From assembly GCA_024684815.1 (NCBI GenBank), contig JAIKWL010000077.1, positions 1-62,151 on the forward strand: a stretch of 62,151 nucleotides of DNA. Reading direction: 5' to 3'. Position 1 is the first letter of the stretch, and each line of letters begins with the position of its first letter. Below the pieces are notes generated by a model. That model was not told where the DNA came from and searched no databases. It worked only from the letters and a program-made list of their open reading frames with translations. Shown in pieces: positions 46,132 through 54,989 of the stretch. The position numbers were made by a program, and so were the translations under genes. Origin of the DNA: Saccharofermentans sp. (GTDB lineage: Bacteria > Bacillota > Clostridia > Saccharofermentanales > Saccharofermentanaceae).

Positions 46132-47982
46132 TTACTGCTCTTTCTCGTATTCGGCGAAAACACAATTTGCACTTTTATCCCACCAGATATGAATGTGTAC
46201 ATCATCAGATGTCATCCACTCACAGGACTTTATATTTCCGCTCTTATCATATGAGACATCATCATAATCACCTAAGTGATCCAGATACAGTCCGCTGATA
46301 TCATCCAAAGTGAGTCCTCTGTTAGGATATATGCAGACAAAGCTTACAACTTCTTCATCCATGAACTTAAATGCAAATTCTCCCAGATCGCAAACTGCAT
46401 CAACATCTGAATCAGATTCCGACCATTCACGGTAATTGGTCAGTCTGTTTTTTGTTGATTCATTAAGCTTGGTATAGCTTGTTCCAAACAAAGAACTGTC
46501 TACTTCCAGATATTCTCCGTCATAGGAAAAATAAGCAGCAGGCAGTCCGAGTATATTGGTCGGATCAGGTTCTGTAGTTTCAACAGATGTGGTTGTAGTT
46601 GTAGTTGCAGCCGTCGTTGTCTCAGCTTCGCTTGTATTCGCTGCCGTTTCCGAAGTCTGCTCAACTGCAGATGTAGCGGCAGGGGCTTTCTTCCCGTTAT
46701 TTGCAAGAGCAAAACAAACCCCGGCGATCAATAAGACAGCGAAAACACATGCTATTGCTACCAGATATCCTTTCGAAGATTTTTCCGTCTTGTCCTGAAC
46801 CGGAGGCTTAGGAGGCGGAACCGGCATGGAATTCTTTTTGTTGGAATTTTTGATCGGAACAGTTCCGTCGCCGGAAGGAACCGGATTGATGACAACTGTA
46901 TCGTCATTGAAAGGAACCGGATCGACCACAACTGTATCGTCATTGAAAGGGGCCGGATCGATCACGGCTGTTTCCTCATCTCCCGCAAGTGTTTTCAGGT
47001 CTACTGTGCCGTCTGCTGTTCCATCTGATGAAGGACCGGCTTCTTTTCCGGGAACAGCAGTAATATCAACTCTTGATGTCAGACTGTAACTGATATTGAA
47101 CAGATCGGACCACATCTCTTTTGCCGAATCATACCTGTCCTCAGGTTTAAAACTGCATGCCTTAAGAACGACCGACACGAGCTCATCGGTTCCGCGGGCA
47201 GGTCTGGGAAGAGGCTCTCCGCCGAATCTTTTCTCTCTTGCTTCTGACATCTCTTTGGCAGTAGGTGCTTTACCGGCAGATAAAAAAGGAAAAGCCTTGT
47301 CATTTAACAGCCAATACATAACCATTCCAAGAGAATAAATATCAGCGGCTTTACCGTATTTCTCGCCGTTATATACTTCAGGAGCCATGAAATTATATGT
47401 TCCGATTCCTTTGGTGCCATATGTGTCTTCATCATTTAACACACGGGAAACACCGAAATCACCAAGTTTGAAGTCACCATGATCGTTTGCCAGGATATTT
47501 GAAGGCTTGATATCTCTGTGAATAATATCTTCTCTCCCGCAAACATCCAATGCGTTGCAGATATCTGTTCCAAGCTTGATCACAGTTTCTTCTTTGACCT
47601 TGCCGGTAAAGATCTTGTCTGCTGCATTCAGATATTCCATTCTTATGAAAACATCCCAGCCTATACCGTCATCATGGGGCTGCACACTTATATCATCGCA
47701 TCTTACAATGTTTGCGCAGCCTTTGATCTTCATCATCAACTGATACTCATTAAGAACCACATCCAAATATGATTTATATTTTTCCTTGATGCTGTCTTTA
47801 TCATAACCACAGCTGTAATCCTTCTCGATCATATCGGGATCATTCGGAATAGATATAACTTTCATTGCAGCTAATTCTGTTACACCGTACTGGGTCCGGG
47901 TTATCTTATATACGGCACCATAACTGCCTCTGCCTATTGTCTCGAGAATTTGCCAATCTTTCCAAGGAGATTTTGTAGCCAT
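46132..47982 (-). CDS. Transmembrane Ser/Thr protein kinase
   Basis: This 616-residue kinase is complete: glycine loop GRGSYGAVY (about 18-26), Lys41, HRD (155-157, IIHRDIKPSNIL), DFG (175-177), APE (MAPEVY). Residues 335-375 repeat PFNDDTVVV-type units, and a Pro-rich stretch precedes one membrane helix (405-427). An extracellular Thr-rich stalk (TTAATTTTTTSVETTE) leads to a small C-terminal domain of about 140 residues of unknown fold, probably the sensor. It lacks PASTA repeats. It follows a PP2C phosphatase by 19 nt, making a kinase-phosphatase pair, and both lie downstream of the ECF sigma/anti-sigma genes on the same strand. Confidence 0.92.
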   Translation of the reverse strand: MATKSPWKDWQILETIGRGSYGAVYKITRTQYGVTELAAMKVISIPNDPDMIEKDYSCGYDKDSIKEKYKSYLDVVLNEYQLMMKIKGCANIVRCDDISVQPHDDGIGWDVFIRMEYLNAADKIFTGKVKEETVIKLGTDICNALDVCGREDIIHRDIKPSNILANDHGDFKLGDFGVSRVLNDEDTYGTKGIGTYNFMAPEVYNGEKYGKAADIYSLGMVMYWLLNDKAFPFLSAGKAPTAKEMSEAREKRFGGEPLPRPARGTDELVSVVLKACSFKPEDRYDSAKEMWSDLFNISYSLTSRVDITAVPGKEAGPSSDGTADGTVDLKTLAGDEETAVIDPAPFNDDTVVVDPVPFNDDTVVINPVPSGDGTVPIKNSNKKNSMPVPPPKPPVQDKTEKSSKGYLVAIACVFAVLLIAGVCFALANNGKKAPAATSAVEQTSETAANTSEAETTTAATTTTTTSVETTEPDPTNILGLPAAYFSYDGEYLEVDSSLFGTSYTKLNESTKNRLTNYREWSESDSDVDAVCDLGEFAFKFMDEEVVSFVCIYPNRGLTLDDISGLYLDHLGDYDDVSYDKSGNIKSCEWMTSDDVHIHIWWDKSANCVFAEYEKEQ

Positions 47983-48001
47983 ATCAGTCCTCGCAGGTAA
48001 C

Positions 48002-48775
48002 TTAAATTATCTCAATTACAATGACGGAAATATTATCACGGCCGCCAGCTTCCAAAGCATTATTCAACATGTTTTCAGCATTGCCGGCAGGCATACCGAA
48101 ACTAACCGTCTCACTAATAATCGCCTCTGAAAGCATATCTGTCAATCCGTCACTGCATAATATTATCTTATCATTACTTTCCGGCTCGAAAAATGTGATG
48201 TAGGGTTCGATCCTTATCTCTTTCGGATCGATACCGAGATACTGGGTAAGCACCGGGTTATCTGCCGAAAAATGCCTGTCTGTATGATCGACCGATATCT
48301 GTCTTAACTCCTGTTTTCTTTTGCTGTACCAAAAGACTTTGCTGTCTCCGATATTGCATGCCCAGGCGCCGCCGTTCACCAGATATACAGATGCAATCGT
48401 AGATCCCACCTGATATGCACTGAGATCTGTTTTCGCACTGAAAACAGCATCGTTCAAAGAACTACAAAGATCTTCGAGAATATCCGGAATATCCCGGCTG
48501 TTGATATTATTTTCATCTGAAAAGAACAGCGCTGTCTCTTCGGCACACCTGAACGAAGCGATCTCACCGTATTCGCCACCTCCCATTCCGTCAAAAACAG
48601 CATAGAAGACACCATCGTCCGGACCAACTGCTTTAGCTGAAGGATCAGAGATCACTCCTTTGGTTCCGCTGTTATCGGAAGGAAGATATTCACCATTAAA
48701 GAAAAAATTGTCTTCGTTGTTCTTTCTGACATTTCCGGTATGGCTGACACATGCAGATCGTATACTCTTATACAT
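48002..48775 (-). CDS. PP2C-family Ser/Thr phosphatase
   Basis: This 257-residue soluble phosphatase has the metal-binding motifs of the PPM/PP2C family: HTGNVRKNNEDNF (about 12-24), YAVFDGMGGGEYGE, ILCSDGLTDML, and GGRDNISVIVIEI at the end. It is expected to reverse phosphorylation by the adjacent kinase. GAGG precedes the ATG. It starts 46 nt after the anti-sigma gene, close enough for one transcript with sigma and anti-sigma. Confidence 0.93.
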   Translation of the reverse strand: MYKSIRSACVSHTGNVRKNNEDNFFFNGEYLPSDNSGTKGVISDPSAKAVGPDDGVFYAVFDGMGGGEYGEIASFRCAEETALFFSDENNINSRDIPDILEDLCSSLNDAVFSAKTDLSAYQVGSTIASVYLVNGGAWACNIGDSKVFWYSKRKQELRQISVDHTDRHFSADNPVLTQYLGIDPKEIRIEPYITFFEPESNDKIILCSDGLTDMLSEAIISETVSFGMPAGNAENMLNNALEAGGRDNISVIVIEII

Positions 48776-48821
48776 CGGGATCCTCGCTCAGTCTTCCGTC
48801 TTTTCAGATTGAACCATCCAT

Positions 48822-49742
48822 TTACATCGCATCAACTGCCGCATTGATCACATCAACAGGCTGTGTATCCGAGAATACTAACAGGTATGCTTTGCCGTCC
48901 TTTGAATAGATGGCGGCATTGACATATGGTGATGTCTCGGAAGCCGTAACGTTGGCGAAGGAGACAAGGCAGAGCCTGACCGGAATGCCTGAAGGTGTGA
49001 CACTTTCAGTTATGTTGCTCTTGTTGGAAGGCTCGATCTCCTTTAAGATATCCGTTCCTTCAGGTGCTTCAAAGAGGACGATCTTCTCGCCGCCTTCACC
49101 TAAGAAGAGCTCATAGGTTATGTCTGCAGAATATGTTCCCGAACCGAAGCCCTTAAGGTCAAACGGCAGAGTCTTATTGATCCTGTCTAAGCGAACATCG
49201 CCCATTCCCTGGGTATCACCGCCGGTTGTGACATCGGGCTGTCTGATAGTGATCGTTTTTTCATCACCGGTAAGTCCGTCAATGGAATTATAACTTGCTG
49301 CATAATTATGCTTATCATCGTTTGATTCTGCTTCTGTCGACTCACAGGCATCTTCATAGTAAGCTGTAGTTGATTCAGTATCATTGCTTACATAATTATC
49401 TATTTCTCCGGCTACCTCAAGTACACCTTTGTTATGAGTACCGTTCGCTGTTGTTGACATAGCTGCATGTTCGAAAGGCGAAGAACTCATCGAACGGAAG
49501 ACCAGCATCACACCCAGGATCAATACTACAGCCGCAGCGATAGATGAGATTATTGCGACAGGAGTTTTTCTGGCTTTCTTTCTGACAGGTCTGTCATTTT
49601 CCGTTACCGGGATTTCTGTAACAACGGCTCCTCCTGCCGACTGTTCCCTGATGGCGGCGGAGACAGCACTCATGACCCTGCTCTTCATCTCAGGATCAAC
49701 AGTTACCCGACTCATGATTTTATTATACTTATTCAAAATCAT
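48822..49742 (-). CDS. Membrane-bound anti-sigma factor (predicted)
   Basis: This protein of about 306 residues has a cytoplasmic N-terminus (about 1-58, the likely sigma-binding part), one helix (about 59-79, VAIISSIAAAVVLILGVMLVF), an extracellular Ser/Thr/Asp-rich region, and a C-terminal beta-rich domain of about 130 residues resembling DUF4367-like sensors (VRLCLVSFANVTAS). Its start overlaps the 3' end of the sigma gene by 14 nt. The ATG at 49742 is very close to AGGAGG (3 nt), so the TTG two codons on (49736) may be the real start. Position and topology, not sequence identity, make it an anti-sigma. Confidence 0.75.
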   Translation of the reverse strand: MILNKYNKIMSRVTVDPEMKSRVMSAVSAAIREQSAGGAVVTEIPVTENDRPVRKKARKTPVAIISSIAAAVVLILGVMLVFRSMSSSPFEHAAMSTTANGTHNKGVLEVAGEIDNYVSNDTESTTAYYEDACESTEAESNDDKHNYAASYNSIDGLTGDEKTITIRQPDVTTGGDTQGMGDVRLDRINKTLPFDLKGFGSGTYSADITYELFLGEGGEKIVLFEAPEGTDILKEIEPSNKSNITESVTPSGIPVRLCLVSFANVTASETSPYVNAAIYSKDGKAYLLVFSDTQPVDVINAAVDAM

Positions 49743-50415
49743 CCGCCTCCTTCAGCAATTCCCTCAGTTTGTCGCGGGCACGTTTAAGGTCTGAACGCAC
49801 CGTTGCCTCGCGTCTGCCGGTGATCTCGGCGATCTCTGAGGTCTGATAACCTTCCTGATAGAAAAGGTGGATTGCTTCACGCTGGTGCACGGGCAGACTT
49901 CTTACGGCATCCCAAATGGCTTTATATTCCTCGCCGTTATCAAGGTCTTCCTGCACCTCACCTGCGATCTCTTCATTGAGCTCCATGGTGTCGCGGACTT
50001 TGTTGTAATCTATGCGGTTCTTGGCAAGATTGGATGCAACTCTCATGAGCCATGCTTTCCGGTGTGTATCACTCTCGAAATCAGGTCTCACCGTAACGAA
50101 CTTGATCATCGTCTCCTGCAAAATGTCTTCCGCGTCCTCCTTGTTGTGAAGGTAAGAGAGTGCAAGACGCAGGATGGCATTACCATGAAGGTCCAGTATC
50201 TCTTCCGCTTCCTTTTCTATCTGCTCATCAGACTTATGGCCTGTTCCTGCAAAAGAGGTTCCCTCTTCGAAGAGTCCGTCTCCGGAAGAAGTTATCACTC
50301 CTTTGGCGGATCTTACGGATTCCCTGAAAAGGAACCGTCCGTTACGACCCGTAACAGCCAGCAGTTTTGCGAGCTTTTTCAAAAGCGGTAGATTGGCTTC
50401 GTAAGATAATTCCAT
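49729..50415 (-). CDS. ECF sigma factor with an N-terminal extension
   Basis: This 228-residue protein carries a region 2 (ILRLALSYLHNKEDAEDILQ, KAWLMRVASNLAKNRID) and region 4 (LPVHQREAIHLFYQEGYQTS, AEITGRREATVRSDLKRARD) of extracytoplasmic-function sigma factors. About 75 residues precede region 2 where typical ECF proteins have 5-15. The start is supported by AAGGG 5 nt upstream and by a promoter that leaves a leader of about 30 nt. The extension is Lys/Ser/Gly-rich with no clear fold. It probably drives its own operon and the serpin operon through the shared promoter motif. Confidence 0.92.
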   Translation of the reverse strand: MELSYEANLPLLKKLAKLLAVTGRNGRFLFRESVRSAKGVITSSGDGLFEEGTSFAGTGHKSDEQIEKEAEEILDLHGNAILRLALSYLHNKEDAEDILQETMIKFVTVRPDFESDTHRKAWLMRVASNLAKNRIDYNKVRDTMELNEEIAGEVQEDLDNGEEYKAIWDAVRSLPVHQREAIHLFYQEGYQTSEIAEITGRREATVRSDLKRARDKLRELLKEADDFE

Positions 50416-50446
50416 TTATACCCTTAAAAGTTCTTCACCGCTTTCA

Positions 50447-50480
50447 CCCTATATACAGATGAAGCGGGGGATTTGTTGCA
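50447..50480 (-). promoter_or_regulatory. Autoregulatory ECF-sigma promoter
   Basis: Minus strand: TGCAACA (-35), 13 nt, ATCTGTATATAGGG (-10), ending about 32 nt before the sigma-factor ATG. It matches the serpin promoter (38433-38466) in both blocks and in spacing, while the spacers differ. ECF sigma factors usually transcribe their own gene, so this identifies the probable recognition sequence. Confidence 0.8.
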
Positions 50481-50582
50481 CCTAGATTATAACAGTCAAA
50501 TAAATCAAATCAAATTGTTCCTTATCCGTTCTACAATAATATAAAATATGTAACAGATTTATTGTGGGGAGCATACAGAAAA

Positions 50583-51272
50583 ATGGATTCCAGATTCGAG
50601 CGAGAAGAACTCCTTATCGGACAGGAACAGCTGACCAGGCTCGCAAATGCCAGGATCTTATTGTTCGGTGTCGGGGGTGTCGGAGGTTACACGGCAGAAT
50701 GCCTTGCCAGAGCGGGAATAGGTCATCTCACTATCGTCGACGGAGATAAGGTCGACATCACCAACATAAACCGTCAGATACTGGCGCTTGATTCCACTAT
50801 AGGAAGATATAAAGCAGAAGTATGCAAAGAACGCATCCTGGATATCAATCCTGAAGCGGAAGTCATCATAAAGAACATTTTCTATCTGCCGGATCTGGCC
50901 GATGAATTTAACTTCTATGCATACGACTATATTGCAGACTGTATCGATACCGTCACTGCCAAGGTCGACATAATAAGCCGCGCGAAAAAAGCCGGAACGC
51001 CCGTTATCAGTGCCATGGGCGCTGCAGGAAAGCTCGATCCTTCCCGTTTTACAGTTACGGATATTTCGAAAACTTCATACTGTCCGCTGGCCAAAGTAAT
51101 GCGCCATGAATTAAGGAATGCCGGCATCAACCATCTTAAGGTCGTCTATTCCCCGGAAAGCCCTGTTCCGCCTGCTAAAGGCAGACGACCCGGGACCGTG
51201 TCTTTTGTTCCGGCAGCTGCAGGGATAACTCTTGCAGGCGCGATCATTAATGATCTTTTAGAGAGCAAATGA
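50583..51272 (+). CDS. tcdA: tRNA threonylcarbamoyladenosine dehydratase (TcdA/CsdL-like)
   Basis: This protein of about 229 residues is an E1-like adenylating enzyme. It carries the nucleotide-binding GVGGVGGYTAE (about 26-36), the family NINRQILAL, Lys and Asp in the adenylation site (DGDKVDITN), and a C-terminal GTVSFVPAAAGI. TcdA converts t6A37 to its cyclic form in ANN-decoding tRNAs. An in-frame ATG seven codons upstream (50562) exists, but MDSRFEREELLIG is the family start, with GGGGAG before it. It is monocistronic. Confidence 0.88.
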   Translation: MDSRFEREELLIGQEQLTRLANARILLFGVGGVGGYTAECLARAGIGHLTIVDGDKVDITNINRQILALDSTIGRYKAEVCKERILDINPEAEVIIKNIFYLPDLADEFNFYAYDYIADCIDTVTAKVDIISRAKKAGTPVISAMGAAGKLDPSRFTVTDISKTSYCPLAKVMRHELRNAGINHLKVVYSPESPVPPAKGRRPGTVSFVPAAAGITLAGAIINDLLESK

Positions 51273-51362
51273 CATTTTAGCGCCACTTTTCTATTTAGAA
51301 TTTAATAGTAAATTAATAAGCGAGTAACACAAATCACATCTAAAACATAGGATAATAGGGAT

Positions 51363-53201
51363 ATGAAGAAGAATGACAGCAGATTATTCATACAATCCGA
51401 TGCAACATATGTAGCAGTCGTTTTCTTGAGCGTGGTGCTCTTTATTGGTCTGCTCGCATTACAGATCTTTTCGGGTATCTCATCAACCAGATATATCATC
51501 GGCGTCATTTTGGTATTGCTTGCTTACATGATGAACATCTTCGAAGGCAAGTTCGGTTTCTATATCTCGTTTGCACTTAACTTCGTGCAGTTCATGATCT
51601 ACACATATGAATACATCATCATGCGCAACGAGTCGGCACCCGTACTCCTGATCATGACGATAGCGATCATGTTCATCGACATGCTCCTGCAGTACTACAT
51701 CATTAAGATCGCAGGCAAGATACAGCACATTGAGGATTCGAAGCGAAACGAGCGCGGCAAGGCGATACGCAAAGAACTGGAAGACGAGATGTTCTCGCGT
51801 ACAAGCCTCATCGTTAACCACGAAGTCATGGGCAGTCACCAGGGCTTAAGCGAAGCCATCGGAAGGAATCTTGCCTCATCTATCGATCCTCTGACGACAC
51901 TGCCCGGCCGTGACATGATCACTGAGCGTATCGACAAATTTATCAGGGAAGATATATCCAACATGCAGTCCAGCGACAGGCCTGACTCCGTCTGCCGCCC
52001 GTTTACGGTCATATATCTCGCGCTCGATCATTTCGATACGATAACAAGAGGCATAGGTCATAAATCAATGGACCTGTTCATCCAGAACATGGCTCACCGT
52101 CTCCGTGAAGCAGCAGATCCCACCGACATGGTCGCAAGGATCGACGATGCGGATTTTGTGATCCTTTTCAAGAGATCATTAAGCAAGGAAGCAGAGACAA
52201 AATATGCCGACAAGCTCTCCAAAGAAGCATCCAGAGCCTTCGCTGCGGGGATCGATTCGATGAATACCACGATCCATTACGGGTTCGCACATTACCCCTC
52301 CGATTCGCGTCACGCCGGCGAACTGATCGCCAAAGCCGAGGACCGCATGAGCAAAGCTGCCGCCATTGCCGCAGGCATAATGAAAAAGACTGATGACACC
52401 GGTCTGGCTTCAGATGAAAGCGTTTTCAAGAACAAGAGCAAGGACGAGATCGTAAAGATCTTTGAGAGGGCAATATCTGACGGCTCTATCCATATGGCAT
52501 ACCAGCCGTGTTTTACGGCTGACCGCGTACTTACGGGATTTGAAGCATTCTTAAGATTCGAGCAAAACGGCAAGACCATACCTCCGCAGGTCTTTCTCGC
52601 GGCTGCGGAAAATTCCGGATATATGCGCAGGATCGGCGGATACTCGATGGAAAACTCTCTGAATGCGCTCGCATCTATCAACAAGATCGATCCTTCTCTC
52701 ACGATGAACATCAATATATCGAGTTATCAGTTAAGGGAACCTGACTTCATACAGTCCTTCTCGAATATAGTCTCTTCTACCGACTGCAACGTCAATAACC
52801 TGATCCTCGATCTTCAGGAGGAGAGCCTTATCACCAGCCTTGCCGACATCAGGATGACGGTCGAGGAACTGGCCACGACCGGTGTAAGGATGGCGCTCGA
52901 TAACTTCGGAAGGGGTTATTCTTCATTCAATGCCATTCCTCTCCTGCCTGTCTCCGTACTGAAGCTCGACGGCAATTTCACACTGAATCTCGCAACCGAC
53001 GCGACAGTCCGAATACTAACCCGTTCCGCGATCTCGCTGATGCACGACATCGACATAACGGTAACCGCAACGGGTGTAGGTCAGGAAGACCAGTTCGACA
53101 TTCTGGCAGGAAGCGGATGTGACAGATTCCAGGGATTGTTCCTGGGTGCCGCGATCTCAACTGATGAGCTTGAAGGATTCGTAAAAAGTCACAGGAAATA
53201 A
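51363..53201 (+). CDS. Membrane protein with degenerate GGDEF and EAL domains
   Basis: This 612-residue protein has four N-terminal helices (about 12-115) and a coiled linker. A GGDEF-like domain (about 175-330) has RIDDADFVIL in place of GGDEF. An EAL-like domain (about 360-605) has FEAFLRF for ExLxR, LDLQEES for the ELTES metal site, DNFGRGYSS for DDFGTGYSS, and ATGVGQ for AEGVE. Several metal ligands of EAL phosphodiesterases are thus changed, so it is unlikely to make or break c-di-GMP and may be a receptor or scaffold. It is monocistronic. Its link to the bifunctional enzyme at 4938 is by theme only. Confidence 0.85.
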   Translation: MKKNDSRLFIQSDATYVAVVFLSVVLFIGLLALQIFSGISSTRYIIGVILVLLAYMMNIFEGKFGFYISFALNFVQFMIYTYEYIIMRNESAPVLLIMTIAIMFIDMLLQYYIIKIAGKIQHIEDSKRNERGKAIRKELEDEMFSRTSLIVNHEVMGSHQGLSEAIGRNLASSIDPLTTLPGRDMITERIDKFIREDISNMQSSDRPDSVCRPFTVIYLALDHFDTITRGIGHKSMDLFIQNMAHRLREAADPTDMVARIDDADFVILFKRSLSKEAETKYADKLSKEASRAFAAGIDSMNTTIHYGFAHYPSDSRHAGELIAKAEDRMSKAAAIAAGIMKKTDDTGLASDESVFKNKSKDEIVKIFERAISDGSIHMAYQPCFTADRVLTGFEAFLRFEQNGKTIPPQVFLAAAENSGYMRRIGGYSMENSLNALASINKIDPSLTMNINISSYQLREPDFIQSFSNIVSSTDCNVNNLILDLQEESLITSLADIRMTVEELATTGVRMALDNFGRGYSSFNAIPLLPVSVLKLDGNFTLNLATDATVRILTRSAISLMHDIDITVTATGVGQEDQFDILAGSGCDRFQGLFLGAAISTDELEGFVKSHRK

Positions 53202-53230
53202 CTCCGTCTCATTGTAATTATTTCGTATGC

Positions 53231-53236
53231 TATAAT
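53231..53236 (+). promoter_or_regulatory. Extended -10 promoter of ABC operon
   Basis: TGCTATAAT (TATAAT at 53231-53236) lies 30 nt before the ATPase start. It has the same extended -10 form as the lectin-gene promoter. Confidence 0.55.
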
Positions 53237-53266
53237 CTCCCTATTGCAAAGGAGTGCTCACAAACT

Positions 53267-53908
53267 ATGGCCGAATCAATCGTAACAGTCGAAAATGTCT
53301 CGCTGAAATATAAGAAAACCGTATTAACCAATGTGTCGATAAGCGCCTCAAAAGGTGATGTCATCGGCCTGTTGGGTCTCAACGGTTCAGGCAAATCGAC
53401 ATTGCTGTCCGCTATCGCGGGACTCCGCAAACCGGCTTCCGGAACGATAAAAGTTGAAGGAAAAGCCGGATTTGTTACCCAGGAAAATGCCCTTATCGAC
53501 GAACTTACGGCCATGGACAACCTCAAGATGTGGACTCCTTTAAGCAGGCAGGATATCCTGAAAGAACTTACCGGGACGGAACTTTCTATCCTCAAAGTCC
53601 AGGACTTCATCGATCTCAAGGTCAAGCGTATGTCAGGCGGTATGAAGAAGCGCCTTGCCATAGCATCAGTCCTTCTTGCAAAGCCGGACATTCTTTTGCT
53701 GGACGAGCCCCTGGCAGCTCTCGATATCCCTGCGAAAAACGACATAATCAACTTCATAGACTCATTCAGGAGCAAAGGCGGAACGGTCTTCATCGCAAGC
53801 CACAGCGAGGAACTCTTCAAGCACTGTTCGAAGATATATCTCCTGAAGAAAGGCGTTTTATCTCTTCTTCCTGAGGGCATCTCTCCTGCGGAGGCATTGG
53901 ATGATTAA
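53267..53908 (+). CDS. ABC transporter ATP-binding protein
   Basis: This 213-residue ATPase has Walker A GLNGSGKST (about 38-46), signature MSGGMKKRL, Walker B ILLLDEPLAALD and an H-loop SHSEE. It is short for the family because the last helical part is trimmed. AAGGAG precedes the ATG. It overlaps the first permease by 8 nt and drives the two-permease exporter that follows. Confidence 0.9.
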   Translation: MAESIVTVENVSLKYKKTVLTNVSISASKGDVIGLLGLNGSGKSTLLSAIAGLRKPASGTIKVEGKAGFVTQENALIDELTAMDNLKMWTPLSRQDILKELTGTELSILKVQDFIDLKVKRMSGGMKKRLAIASVLLAKPDILLLDEPLAALDIPAKNDIINFIDSFRSKGGTVFIASHSEELFKHCSKIYLLKKGVLSLLPEGISPAEALDD

Positions 53909-54989
53909 GGCATACTGCAAAAGAGTATTGCTTTTCTTCCCTTTTGTACTGTGCTACTTCCTGGCGCTCGGTATTGCCATGCTCGCGCTCGTGATCTATG
54001 CGGCGGAGTTCCTTTTCGAGAACAACACGGACAGCATCGTAACCGTCGCCTGCTATGTGCCTGACGATGAAGCGTATACAAGGCTCGGAATAGGTCTCGT
54101 CAAGCAGATGGACAGCGTCAAACATACCATCGACATCGATCAGGTAAGCAGCAGGAAAAAAGTTCTTACCATGGTCGAGGAAGGCGATGCGATCGCCGGC
54201 ATAATCGTTCCCGACGGATTTATCGAGACTCTGGGAACCCCTGATTCACTTCAGGTCCAGGTTATCTACCGCGACGCGGACACATTCGAGGAACATGTCG
54301 TAAACGACCTGCTCTACGCAATGAGCGATCTGCTCGGCACGGCGCAGTGCTCGATCATCTCAGCAGGTGAATATGCCGAATATATCGGAATGGATGATTC
54401 TGAAATCTACGCCATAGAGCGCGATGTCTCGACCAACAGCTTCAGTTATGTTATGAACCGCAAAACGCTTTTCCGCACTGTCGATGTTGATGACCTCGTC
54501 GCAAAATACGCGATAAGGGAACGCCTTACCTCTTCTTATTCTCTTTACATCCTGATAATGTCGATCTTCGTTATCTCATTCTTCTTTAAGGGCAACAACG
54601 ACATTTTCAGAGCCCGGGCCAAGCTCTCCGGAATAAAGACATGGCGCATCTTCCTTATTGAATCCGGATGTGCCGCTGTCATGATCTATATGCTTTATGT
54701 ACTGCTGTTCGTCTGTCTGTGTTTTATCTTCGAATCAATGAAGATCTTATCCCTTATCACTGTCATTCCGGCGATCATAATCATTGCGATGGCAGGAACC
54801 GCACTGTGCTACCTCGTAAAGAGCCCTGCTGCAGTATCCTATATCACTTTCGGTGCCGGAACCAGCCTGATGTATCTGGCAGGCGGTCTCATTCCTTTGG
54901 ACTTCATGCCGCGTTTCTTCCAGACAGCCGCGCTCTTTAACCCTCTGTACTACCTGATACAGTTCTTTATGAGGTCGATGTTCCTATGA
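53901..54989 (+). CDS. ABC-2 type permease subunit 1
   Basis: This 362-residue protein has an N-terminal helix (about 10-35), a long extracellular region of about 170 residues with the ABC-2/YhgE-like pattern (ITVVDG-style DSIVTVACYVPDDE), then five to six helices (about 205-360). GGAGG lies 6 nt before the ATG, within the ATPase gene. It overlaps permease 2 by 4 nt. It forms a heterodimer with permease 2. Confidence 0.85.
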   Translation: MIKAYCKRVLLFFPFVLCYFLALGIAMLALVIYAAEFLFENNTDSIVTVACYVPDDEAYTRLGIGLVKQMDSVKHTIDIDQVSSRKKVLTMVEEGDAIAGIIVPDGFIETLGTPDSLQVQVIYRDADTFEEHVVNDLLYAMSDLLGTAQCSIISAGEYAEYIGMDDSEIYAIERDVSTNSFSYVMNRKTLFRTVDVDDLVAKYAIRERLTSSYSLYILIMSIFVISFFFKGNNDIFRARAKLSGIKTWRIFLIESGCAAVMIYMLYVLLFVCLCFIFESMKILSLITVIPAIIIIAMAGTALCYLVKSPAAVSYITFGAGTSLMYLAGGLIPLDFMPRFFQTAALFNPLYYLIQFFMRSMFL

